Shown in pieces: positions 17,334-24,409 of a stretch of DNA of 36,251 nt. Below the pieces are notes generated by a model. That model saw only the letters and a program-made list of their open reading frames with translations, did not search any database and was not told where the DNA came from. Made by a program: the position numbers and the translations under genes. This DNA is from Planctomycetia bacterium. Lineage in GTDB: Bacteria > Planctomycetota > UBA8108 > UBA1146. Positions within the stretch are counted from its first letter, which is position 1, and each line of letters opens with the position of its first letter. The stretch covers positions 1 through 36,251 of the forward strand of contig JAAXJX010000045.1 in the NCBI GenBank assembly GCA_012269595.1. Reading direction: 5' to 3'.

Positions 17334-17837
17334 ATGGTCACAGAATTCAATGCTTCAATGGATGGCGAAGGCCTGAAAATCGGGATTGTCACCTCCCGCT
17401 TCAGCGGGGAGCCGTGTGACCGTCTTCTTGCCTCCGCAATCCAGCGCCTTGAAGAGCTGGGCGTTTCAAATGCTGATATCACGACGGCATCGGTTCCCGG
17501 TGCCTACGAGATCCCGAGAGTCGTCAGGGAAATGGTCGATGGCCGTCCAGGCAACTTTGATGCGGTGATCACCCTTGGTTGTGTCATTCGGGGAGAAACC
17601 CCCCACTTTGATTTCGTCGCAGGCCCCTGTGCGGACGCCTTGATGAAAATTCAATGCGACTACAACTCCTTCAACAAACTGTGCCCGCCGATCATCTTTG
17701 GAGTTCTCACTACAGACAATCGGGAACAGGCGATGGCCCGCAGCGGTGGCGATCACAGTGACAAGGGCCGCGATTGTGCTGAAGCAGCGGTCGAGATGGC
17801 CAATCTCATCCATTCCATGGGAGGGGCGGACCGATGA
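17334..17837 (+). CDS. ribH: 6,7-dimethyl-8-ribityllumazine synthase
   Basis: It condenses 5-amino-6-ribitylaminouracil with dihydroxybutanone phosphate in the penultimate step of riboflavin synthesis. The 167-residue length and motifs fit the family: IGIVTSRF near residue 16, VPGAYEIP near 54, GCVIRGETPHFDFV near 81 and FGVLTTDNREQA near 122. The catalytic His of the GETPHFDFV segment is present. The upstream region shows no FMN-riboswitch core, so flavin control at this gene is not supported. Its TGA overlaps the nusB ATG (ATGA). The pairing ribH-nusB is common in bacteria; other rib genes are not in the window. Confidence 0.97.
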   Translation: MVTEFNASMDGEGLKIGIVTSRFSGEPCDRLLASAIQRLEELGVSNADITTASVPGAYEIPRVVREMVDGRPGNFDAVITLGCVIRGETPHFDFVAGPCADALMKIQCDYNSFNKLCPPIIFGVLTTDNREQAMARSGGDHSDKGRDCAEAAVEMANLIHSMGGADR

Positions 17838-18274
17838 GCCACAGTACCGGCCCCCGGAGAAGAGCCCGTGAGCTTGCACTCCAATGCCTCTATCAATGGG
17901 ATCAGCAGGGCCATGAATCGAGCCGTAAACTCGCTGAGGAGACTCTGGACGATCTCGGAGCTCTTCCCGATTCTCGGGACTTTGCCCTGACCCTGGTCGA
18001 AACCTATTGGCAACACTCCCTCGAGATTGACGAATGGGTCGATGCTGCCAGTGAGCGCTGGAATCTGAACCGGATGGCAGTCATCGATCGAAATACCCTC
18101 AGGATTGCTGCAACGGAGCTGAAGTACCTCGATGACATTCCTCCAAGAGTGGCCATCGACGAGGCTCTGGAGATCGTCAAAAGATTTTCCACTGAAAAGT
18201 CCTCCGCCTTCGTCAATGGAATCCTCGATCGACTCCTCCGCGAGACACAAGCCAGCAGGAAAGAAGATTCATGA
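17834..18274 (+). CDS. nusB: Transcription antitermination factor NusB
   Basis: It is an all-helical RNA-binding protein that, with NusE (S10), binds boxA RNA and supports antitermination of rRNA operons. The 146-residue protein begins with the typical basic segment RRRARELALQCLYQW and has the conserved C-terminal helices with LNRMAVIDRNTLRIAATEL, PPRVAIDEALEIVKRFS and SSAFVNGILDRL. Both flanks are ATGA overlaps, with ribH upstream and ftsY downstream, so the three genes are cotranscribed and coupled. Confidence 0.97.
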   Translation: MSHSTGPRRRARELALQCLYQWDQQGHESSRKLAEETLDDLGALPDSRDFALTLVETYWQHSLEIDEWVDAASERWNLNRMAVIDRNTLRIAATELKYLDDIPPRVAIDEALEIVKRFSTEKSSAFVNGILDRLLRETQASRKEDS

Positions 18275-19224
18275 TCTTTGACCGACTGTTCGGGAAGCCA
18301 AAATCGGAGAAACCCGATGCGGAAGAAAAGGTTGGGGCTTTCGAGCGCCTACGCAGAGGCTTGGGAAAGACCCGCGACGCGCTGACTTCCCTCTTTGGTA
18401 TGGGGCGCAAGCTTGACGATGACCTTCTCGAGGAGGTCGAGACCCTTTTGATTGAATCTGATTTCGGACCTGGCTTGTCGATGGATCTCTGCGACGAACT
18501 CAGAAATGCCTACAAAGACCGTGATTTTGACTCGGAAGAGATTGTCCCATTTCTGAAATCCAAACTGCGGGAGAAGCTGATGGATGGTTCTCCCATCCGC
18601 TGGTCTGAAGACGGGATCACCGTCATCGTCGTCGCCGGAGTAAACGGTGTCGGGAAAACTACCTCTATCGCCAAGCTGGCCCACCAATGGCGCTCCGAGG
18701 GAAAGAGCATCGTTCTTGCCGCTGGTGATACCTTTCGTGCTGCAGCGGCAGACCAGTTGGGTATTTGGAGCGAACGACTGGGAGTCGATATGGTTCGTGG
18801 CAAGGAGGGTGCTGATCCTGCCTCGGTCGTTTTCGATGCCGTTGAAACCGCCAAGGAGAAAAACGCAGACATCCTGATGATCGATACCGCAGGCAGACTC
18901 CATACAGAAAAGCCATTGATGGATCAGCTCGGAAAAATTGGCCGAGTCATCGAACGCAACATGGAGGGTGCCCCCCATGAAGTTCTTCAGGTTCTCGATG
19001 CGACCACGGGCCAAAATGCCATTCAGCAGGTACGCGCTTTCAATGAGGTGATGCCTGTAACCGGACTGGTCCTGACAAAGCTCGATGGAACTGCCCGGGG
19101 AGGAGTCGTTTTCCCGATTCTGGAAGAACTGGGACTTCCGGTGAAATATATCGGTGTCGGGGAAGCGGTTGAAGATCTGCAGACTTTCAATCCGGATCAG
19201 TTTGTCGACGCTCTCTTCGACTGA
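18271..19224 (+). CDS. ftsY: Signal recognition particle receptor FtsY
   Basis: It is the SRP receptor GTPase that delivers ribosome-nascent-chain complexes to the Sec translocon at the membrane. The 317-residue protein has only a short charged N-terminus in place of the long acidic A domain of the Escherichia coli protein, then the N and G domains. The motifs are GVNGVGKTT (G1, 123-131), DTFRAAA (153-159), DTAGRLHTE (205-213), TKLDGTARGG (269-278) and GVGEAVEDL near the end. A short A domain is normal in many phyla. It is the last gene of ribH-nusB-ftsY. Its 3' end overlaps the convergent protease gene by 28 bases. Confidence 0.98.
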   Translation: MIFDRLFGKPKSEKPDAEEKVGAFERLRRGLGKTRDALTSLFGMGRKLDDDLLEEVETLLIESDFGPGLSMDLCDELRNAYKDRDFDSEEIVPFLKSKLREKLMDGSPIRWSEDGITVIVVAGVNGVGKTTSIAKLAHQWRSEGKSIVLAAGDTFRAAAADQLGIWSERLGVDMVRGKEGADPASVVFDAVETAKEKNADILMIDTAGRLHTEKPLMDQLGKIGRVIERNMEGAPHEVLQVLDATTGQNAIQQVRAFNEVMPVTGLVLTKLDGTARGGVVFPILEELGLPVKYIGVGEAVEDLQTFNPDQFVDALFD

Positions 19225-20447
19225 TCTGCTCCCTGTTTCAGTTGCTCTTTGTGACCATCGCCATCCAGATCACATGTTCCCAGAGGTTCCAGCCCGGTGA
19301 TGGGTTGATTCAGGATTCCATCCCCTTCCCGATCTCCCCCACCCCCCTTCAAGGATTCCCACGGAGTTCCGACAGTCCACGGGCTGACAGGCAAGCGTCC
19401 ACCTTTGAGAATCATGCCGCTGTATTTGTCATCGATGGTGGGAAATGCGATGACTCCATCACCTGAGGGGGTTCTGCCGTAACAAATGAGGCTCGAGCCA
19501 TCGATGGCTGCGGGCAAAGGTCCAAAAGTCTTTTTCAAAAGGGAACGTTCGTCAAAATCGATGATCAACAGCCCTGTCCCCGGTTGCCACGATTGGGCGG
19601 ACTGAAGCAACAGGAGTTCCTCCCGATCATCACCATCAAGATCGACGACATAAACCCTGACCCGATCAACAGGAGCAATGGATCGGATGATGGGTGCAGC
19701 GAGATACTCTTCTCCCGAGGGAGGAGAGCAGAGTATCTGCAAGTCCCCGGCGGTTGCCGGTGAATCATCCCCATACAGGCTTCTGATACCCGCAAAGTCT
19801 CCCTCAGATGGGTCGCTGAGTGTGTGCCCCTGTAATGGCTGCATCACGGAGTCTTCCAGATCGACATGCCCCAATCCGAGGACATGCCCCCCCTCGTGAA
19901 CGATCACGGAATGCAGGTTCGGTTGTGGAAGATCAGGAAACCTGGGTTGCTGACTCGCTCCCGCCCCCGTTGGTTCAGGGAGGCGATTCGATGGTTCGCC
20001 AAGGTCCCAATTCAGGGAACTGTTGAGAACAATCTTCACCACGTCCAACTCGGGTGATTTCACGACCTGTGCAAGGATCGATTCCGAATTGCCAAACCTG
20101 GCCAATCCACGCGTGTCCCTCTGCTGCCAGAGAATCTGGACCACTGCTTCTTCTGCACTGGAAGCAGGTTCGAATTGGACCGTGCCTGGAAGATTCCATT
20201 TGGAAAGGGCGTTGTCGATCACCTCTGTTGCCTTGCTTTGATCGACGGGGCATCCCTTCGTGTCATGAAACCACGGAAGGCTTGCAGCCCCCTTCAGGCG
20301 ATGAAGAATCTGATAGGGATACCGGTAACCCTCAGAAGACAAGGGCGTTCGATCTGGCATACCCACCTGCGGGCCAGCACAGGAACACAGAATCAGAATC
20401 AGTGCACTGGTCAGAATCGAACGCAACAAGTCTTTACTCCGGTTCAT
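19197..20447 (-). CDS. Matrixin-like zinc metalloprotease lipoprotein with FG-GAP-like tail
   Basis: From the ATG at 20447 this is a 416-residue protein. The N-terminus is a lipoprotein signal: basic residues, a hydrophobic run LTSALILIL, and a CSC lipobox-like site. The catalytic motif HEGGHVLGLGH (about 184-194) is the HExxHxxGxxH zinc site of matrixins and related metzincins, followed by SVMQPL, which can supply the Met-turn. The C-terminal half carries calcium-type VDLDGDDREELLLL and CDLDGDGHKEQL segments like FG-GAP/VCBS repeats, suggesting a beta-propeller or surface-binding tail. It is probably anchored outside the cytoplasmic membrane. A TTG three codons upstream is an alternative start; neither start has a clear Shine-Dalgarno. 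The gene converges on ftsY. Its substrate is unknown. Confidence 0.85.
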   Translation of the reverse strand: MNRSKDLLRSILTSALILILCSCAGPQVGMPDRTPLSSEGYRYPYQILHRLKGAASLPWFHDTKGCPVDQSKATEVIDNALSKWNLPGTVQFEPASSAEEAVVQILWQQRDTRGLARFGNSESILAQVVKSPELDVVKIVLNSSLNWDLGEPSNRLPEPTGAGASQQPRFPDLPQPNLHSVIVHEGGHVLGLGHVDLEDSVMQPLQGHTLSDPSEGDFAGIRSLYGDDSPATAGDLQILCSPPSGEEYLAAPIIRSIAPVDRVRVYVVDLDGDDREELLLLQSAQSWQPGTGLLIIDFDERSLLKKTFGPLPAAIDGSSLICYGRTPSGDGVIAFPTIDDKYSGMILKGGRLPVSPWTVGTPWESLKGGGGDREGDGILNQPITGLEPLGTCDLDGDGHKEQLKQGADQSKRASTN

Positions 20448-20473
20448 GAAATGCAATCAGGTCAAAGCAGATG

Positions 20474-20519
20474 AAAAACCGCCCGTGATTCGAATGCAAG
20501 GCTCGAATCACGGGCGGTT
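20474..20519 (-). terminator. Intrinsic terminator after the di-haem genes
   Basis: Positions 20477-20493 and 20503-20519 form a perfect 17-base-pair inverted repeat with a nine-base loop, rich in G and C in its outer half. On the minus strand the stem ends in GCGGTTTTTC, giving the U-tract expected of a Rho-independent terminator. It lies 28 bases after the stop of the downstream DUF1111 gene and before the protease gene, so it separates those two units. Confidence 0.88.
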
Positions 20520-20546
20520 AGGATATCTGCGAATGTAAGGCTCGAA
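20491..20546. repeat. Imperfect 17-base direct repeat next to the terminator
   Basis: CGAATGCAAGGCTCGAA (20491-20507) recurs as CGAATGTAAGGCTCGAA (20530-20546) with one mismatch. The first copy forms the loop and inner stem of the terminator. The second lies directly against the stop codon of the DUF1111 gene and is flanked by GGAT-AT-CTG (20521-20529) and CAGATCC, which could pair in a second, weaker hairpin. This looks like a local duplication of terminator sequence. Confidence 0.7.
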
Positions 20547-21695
20547 CTACAGATCCTGGAGGAAGAGCAACAATTGCTCTCTTTCAGAAGCGGTCAGCGC
20601 TTCGTAGTTGAGACGCGAGTTTTCTGCCTCATCAAAATGCTGCTCGATGGCGGCCTGAATCGTGGTGGCCCGACCATCATGCAAATACGGGGCAGACTCG
20701 CGCAATCCCCACAGAGGAGGCGTGCGGTACATGCCCACAGGAGCATCAGGCTCTGCGGTTCCACGGAAATCCACGTCATGAATGTCGTGCAGAAGCAGAT
20801 CGGAGTAAAGCGGCACAGGACCGTTGACTCCTGGCAACTCCGGAATGTGGCAAGTGGCACAACCGATGGAGGTAAAGAGAGCCTCACCCTCGGCCACTGC
20901 ACCACCAGCCCGCGGAGGGGCAGCGAGGTGCTGATTGTAGAAGATCAGATCTTCGTATTCCTGGATGGGCATCTCCGGGTCTGCGATTCCGTCGGCGTCG
21001 GTCAGCAGTCCGAATCCGCGACCGTCATCAAAAACCGTCAATCCGAGCTCATTACTGACAGCATCGCGAACAAAATCGGAAACAGTTGGAATCTGGCCTT
21101 TCCAGCCAAACTTGCCAACTTCCAGTCCACTGCCCGTATCGATCAGGCGAGCGACTCCACGAACACCGTCACCGTTGTTGTCGAGGGGATCTTCGTTAGC
21201 GAGGATCACACTGTCCGCAATGCCGTCGATCAATCCCGCACCCAACAGGGAGGGGGTCTGTCTCTGCTCAAAGAGATCCGCTGCCGGATCGGCATCTTCT
21301 CTTCCCGGTGTGTCCGGACGACGAAGCTTGCTGGCCACCAATCCTCCGGGCAATTCGGTGAAAGGACCTGCTCCACCATTGTCATTACCGAACTGGGTGA
21401 CATTGGTATCCAGTGCTCCACCAGCGCCGATCACAGGTTGCTGGTGACAGGCTCTGCAGGAATCTGCGTTCATGTCAGGGGTTCCCAGGCCTTCAAACTG
21501 GCGCCAATCCTTGTCGAAGACCTTGCGACCGCGGATCCACTGCTCCAGTTCAACATCTGTGAGTACCCGATCAGGTCCACCCCAATCTCCCACGGGAGGA
21601 ACGGGGGTATCGTCATCGATGATCTCCGCCATGGCAGGAACCATCAGGACCAGCGCAAAGAAAAAGAGCAATGCTGGAGTAAGTACGTTTTTCAT
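20547..21695 (-). CDS. Di-haem DUF1111 oxidoreductase-like c-type cytochrome
   Basis: This 382-residue protein has a clean signal peptide (MKNVLTPALLFFFALVLMVPAMA) and two haem-binding motifs, CRACH (80-84) and CATCH (279-283). Between and after them lie segments typical of DUF1111 (di-haem oxidoreductase / thiol-oxidoreductase-like): RQTPSLLGAGLIDGI, DNNGDGVRG, GKFGWKG and the C-terminal YRTPPLWGLRESAPYLHDGRA. It is expected outside the cytoplasm, carrying covalently bound haem; the substrate of the family is not established. It is a shorter paralogue of the gene just upstream, with which it overlaps (TAATG), so the two are coexpressed. A strong terminator follows. Confidence 0.88.
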   Translation of the reverse strand: MKNVLTPALLFFFALVLMVPAMAEIIDDDTPVPPVGDWGGPDRVLTDVELEQWIRGRKVFDKDWRQFEGLGTPDMNADSCRACHQQPVIGAGGALDTNVTQFGNDNGGAGPFTELPGGLVASKLRRPDTPGREDADPAADLFEQRQTPSLLGAGLIDGIADSVILANEDPLDNNGDGVRGVARLIDTGSGLEVGKFGWKGQIPTVSDFVRDAVSNELGLTVFDDGRGFGLLTDADGIADPEMPIQEYEDLIFYNQHLAAPPRAGGAVAEGEALFTSIGCATCHIPELPGVNGPVPLYSDLLLHDIHDVDFRGTAEPDAPVGMYRTPPLWGLRESAPYLHDGRATTIQAAIEQHFDEAENSRLNYEALTASEREQLLLFLQDL

Positions 21696-23164
21696 TACAG
21701 TGCCTCCAGGAATCGGATCACCGCTTCTTGTTCTGCGGCGGGCAGTGCCTCGTAGGCTGCCCGAATACTTTCAGCTTCTCCTCCATGAAGGATGATGGCG
21801 TCGTGCAATGAGTCCGCCCGACCATCGTGAAGCCAGGGACCATGCAGGCTGACTCCCCAAAGAGGCTGGGTCCGGAACTCACTACCCGTAGTGTTCGGGG
21901 AAATCGGGCTGAACTGCGGCATCCCCATGGAGATACCATCAGCCAACTCAGGGCCCATGTCATGGAGCAACAGATCCGAATAGGCGGACAGGGGACCATA
22001 GTTCGACTGGATTTCTGGAACGTGACACTTCACACAGCCAAGGTCAGAGAAGATCTGTTCTCCCAGCAGTTCCTCCGATCCCATCTCTCCGGTCGGAGGA
22101 GGAGCAACGAACTGTGAAAAGATGACGATATCACCAAAATCCACCACAGAGATTTCAGGATCCGGGACAGGGTCGTTGTCGGTCGTGGGATTATCGAAAG
22201 AAGCTCCCACCTGCATGAAGCCTGTGCTGACAATTCCTGAAGAACCGTAGAAAGGATCTGTGGTGATCCCCATTTGGTTGTTGATGGCTCCGCGCAAAAA
22301 GGCTTCAAGGAAGTTGGCCTGAGCCTTGTAACCAAAGCGGCCCATGTTTCCCTGACCATCGGTGTTGAAACGGCCACTGATTCCGTCGCCGTCACTGTCC
22401 GCAGGGTCTGCACGGGAAGCGATCTCCTGATTGGACACCTGTTCAAAAAGTCCGACACCAAAACCTGGTGGAGCATTGCGCTGGGCGATGGTCACCGGTT
22501 GGTTGCCGACCTGAGAGGGATCAGGGAAGGAGGGTCTGGGTCCAAAGGGGTAGGTGTAACTGGGCATGACGATGCTCGGGACTCCAGGAGGGTCCCAGAT
22601 CGGAGACTGGCTCCCCATTTGGCCAACCGCAGCAAAGAAAAAGTTGCGGTAGAGAGGAGCGGATCCGCCGGTAGCAGGAGTGCTGTGGCAGGAAGCGCAA
22701 CTGACTGCGTTGTAGAAGGGACCCAATCCTTCTTCCGGGGAAAACTGCTTGGCCGTCAGGTCGCGGCCGCGAACAAACGACTCGAAGGTCGCAGGGTCCA
22801 ATCCCGGAATGGCATCTCCCACATTACAGGTGGCATAACTGTCGCAACCGAGATTGTCAGCAGTGGGATCGGGTCCACATACGGTGAAAGGAGCAGCGGG
22901 TGCCCCTCCCCCAGTAAACAGGTAGCCAAACAGGTTGATTGCGTCAGTCACATTGACCTGACCATCATCGTCGATGTCGTGGGCATCCACACAGTAGGTG
23001 AATCCACTGATGAACATGTAGTCGAGCATGTTCACACCGTCGGCAATGTTGACACTTCCATCTTCATTGATATCCCCGCGCAGGAAGTCTCTGGCTGCCA
23101 ATGAGGCACCTTGAGACAGGCACAGAAAATTGATCAAAATGAGCAAGGAAAGTATTCGAGCCAT
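21695..23164 (-). CDS. Di-haem DUF1111 protein with dockerin-like N-terminus
   Basis: This 489-residue protein has a signal peptide (about 1-24). Two calcium-binding dockerin/EF-hand-like repeats follow: GDINEDGSVNIADGVNML (about 30-47) and DIDDDGQVNVTDAINLF (about 63-79), with Cys-containing spacers. The DUF1111 domain then carries haem motifs CASCH (156-160) and CVKCH (377-381) plus GFGVGLFEQVS, DSDGDGISG, GRFGYKAQ and FRTQPLWGVSLHGPWLHDGRA. The start at 23164 is supported by GGAGG six bases upstream. Dockerin-like repeats of this form are abundant in planctomycete secreted proteins, usually without classical cellulosomes. The paralogous DUF1111 gene downstream lacks the repeats. The short upstream gap holds a hairpin (GAGCAAC/GTTGCTC, 23231-23250) and no clear promoter. 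Confidence 0.88.
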   Translation of the reverse strand: MARILSLLILINFLCLSQGASLAARDFLRGDINEDGSVNIADGVNMLDYMFISGFTYCVDAHDIDDDGQVNVTDAINLFGYLFTGGGAPAAPFTVCGPDPTADNLGCDSYATCNVGDAIPGLDPATFESFVRGRDLTAKQFSPEEGLGPFYNAVSCASCHSTPATGGSAPLYRNFFFAAVGQMGSQSPIWDPPGVPSIVMPSYTYPFGPRPSFPDPSQVGNQPVTIAQRNAPPGFGVGLFEQVSNQEIASRADPADSDGDGISGRFNTDGQGNMGRFGYKAQANFLEAFLRGAINNQMGITTDPFYGSSGIVSTGFMQVGASFDNPTTDNDPVPDPEISVVDFGDIVIFSQFVAPPPTGEMGSEELLGEQIFSDLGCVKCHVPEIQSNYGPLSAYSDLLLHDMGPELADGISMGMPQFSPISPNTTGSEFRTQPLWGVSLHGPWLHDGRADSLHDAIILHGGEAESIRAAYEALPAAEQEAVIRFLEAL

Positions 23165-23337
23165 CCTTGGCCTCCAGAAGTTGGGGGTCGGGTCTCAATC
23201 ATACGCTGTGGCCAGTTTAGAACAGTTTCAGAGCAACTGCCTTGTTGCTCATAACGCAACTGGCTCAACTCTCTATAGTACTCCTGATCCATGCGTCCAC
23301 AATGGGCCAATCAGGGCTCAATACTGTTAAATGTCGA

Positions 23338-24204
23338 TCAAATGATCGGATTGCCGAACAACATCAGGAGGGCAAGGGACGCACTGACGATTCCTACTGC
23401 TGTCTTCAGCCATTTATCGCTGCCCTTGACAATAGAATACCCCCCCAATGAACCGCCAATCGCATAAGCCAGCATTAAAGGGATGGCCAAACCCGGCAAA
23501 AAATACCCGACAAAGAGGTAATAAAATCCCGAGACGGTCGAGAGGAGCCACACCAGAAAGACTTTCCAGCGAACGGCCTTCTCAATCTCCACCCCAGAAG
23601 TGGTGAACATGAGGATGATGAAAGCACCAATTCCCGCGCCAATAAATCCGCCGTAAACCCCGCAAGCCAATGAGGAAATCAATAACCCCGGCCTCAAAAA
23701 ATTCGTTTTCTTTGAGCTGTCCGATTCTTCGGGCGACTCCTTTTTTATTGATCCTGAAAACATGAAGAAACTGACTGCGATCAGAACCAGCAAGCCCAGA
23801 GCCTGACGCAACTCCTCCGTCGGCAGAATGCTTGCCAACCAGGCACCCGGAAAGGCGGCCAGTCCCACTGGGATTGCGACTGTCACAGGAATCGTATTGA
23901 GAATCCCCGGTTCTTCCCCGGTTTCAGAAGTGAGTGATTTTCTGGACAACACCCATAGAGCTACCGCCGCCTGAAAAGCGACACACAATCGGTTGGTGCC
24001 ATTGGCGATATGGGGATCGATTCCCACAACCTCGATCAACAGGGGTACCACCAACAAGGTCCCCCCTCCGACGATGGTATTGATGTACCCGGCGACGATT
24101 CCGACACCGAAGATCAGGGCCCAGGTCGAAATCTCCAAGGTCCCGGGGTCAGCCACTCCAGGAATCACACCACCCAGATCCGTCAAAATCAGACCCAACT
24201 CCAA
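23338..24204 (-). CDS. TauE/SafE (TSUP) family permease
   Basis: This 288-residue integral membrane protein has about eight hydrophobic segments and the family hallmark near residue 39: GYINTIVGGGTLLVVPLL. The second half repeats the pattern with VYGGFIGAGIGAFIILM. TSUP proteins export or import small anions, often sulfite, sulfoacetate or organosulfur compounds, but the substrate here cannot be told. The start is a TTG at 24204, because an in-frame stop lies just upstream; it is weakly supported. The stop codon sits inside CGATCA-AA-TGATCG, a perfect palindrome at 23335-23348 without a U-tract. No related sulfur-metabolism gene is adjacent. Confidence 0.85.
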   Translation of the reverse strand: MELGLILTDLGGVIPGVADPGTLEISTWALIFGVGIVAGYINTIVGGGTLLVVPLLIEVVGIDPHIANGTNRLCVAFQAAVALWVLSRKSLTSETGEEPGILNTIPVTVAIPVGLAAFPGAWLASILPTEELRQALGLLVLIAVSFFMFSGSIKKESPEESDSSKKTNFLRPGLLISSLACGVYGGFIGAGIGAFIILMFTTSGVEIEKAVRWKVFLVWLLSTVSGFYYLFVGYFLPGLAIPLMLAYAIGGSLGGYSIVKGSDKWLKTAVGIVSASLALLMLFGNPII

Positions 24205-24323
24205 GAATCATCCCGCTTTCAAAGGTGCTCGCTGTCTCCACTGTGCTTCAACTTCTCACAGCAGGACTCCATCAGCCAGTGTTCTGATCCAAAGCAGGGG
24301 CGGAAGGGTTGATTCGGGGCGTG

Positions 24324-24374
24324 CAGGGGCTGATCCTTTACCCCTGTGACGGGAATCCCCCGGTGGCCTCCCGT
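24324..24374 (+). promoter_or_regulatory. Two short hairpins in the oxidoreductase leader
   Basis: CAGGGG (24324-24329) pairs with CCCCTG (24341-24346), and ACGGGA (24349-24354) pairs with TCCCGT (24369-24374). They lie 36 bases or more upstream of the alpha-subunit start. Stems of six base pairs arise easily by chance in GC-rich leaders, and no known riboswitch is recognised. Confidence 0.2.
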
Positions 24375-24409
24375 GATTTTCGCTAGAAGCATGTCGTTGG
24401 GAGACCTCG

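Noticed and set aside
20574-21755. 393-codon plus-strand frame opposite the di-haem DUF1111 gene
   Set aside because: The minus-strand gene has a signal peptide and two CxxCH motifs; the plus frame has neither a start signal nor a domain.
22274-23104. 276-codon plus-strand frame opposite the dockerin-DUF1111 gene
   Set aside because: It is a shadow of the repeat and haem-binding coding sequence.
23231-23250. GAGCAAC/GTTGCTC hairpin as a terminator
   Set aside because: The seven-base stem is not followed by a U-tract on either strand, so terminator function is not supported.
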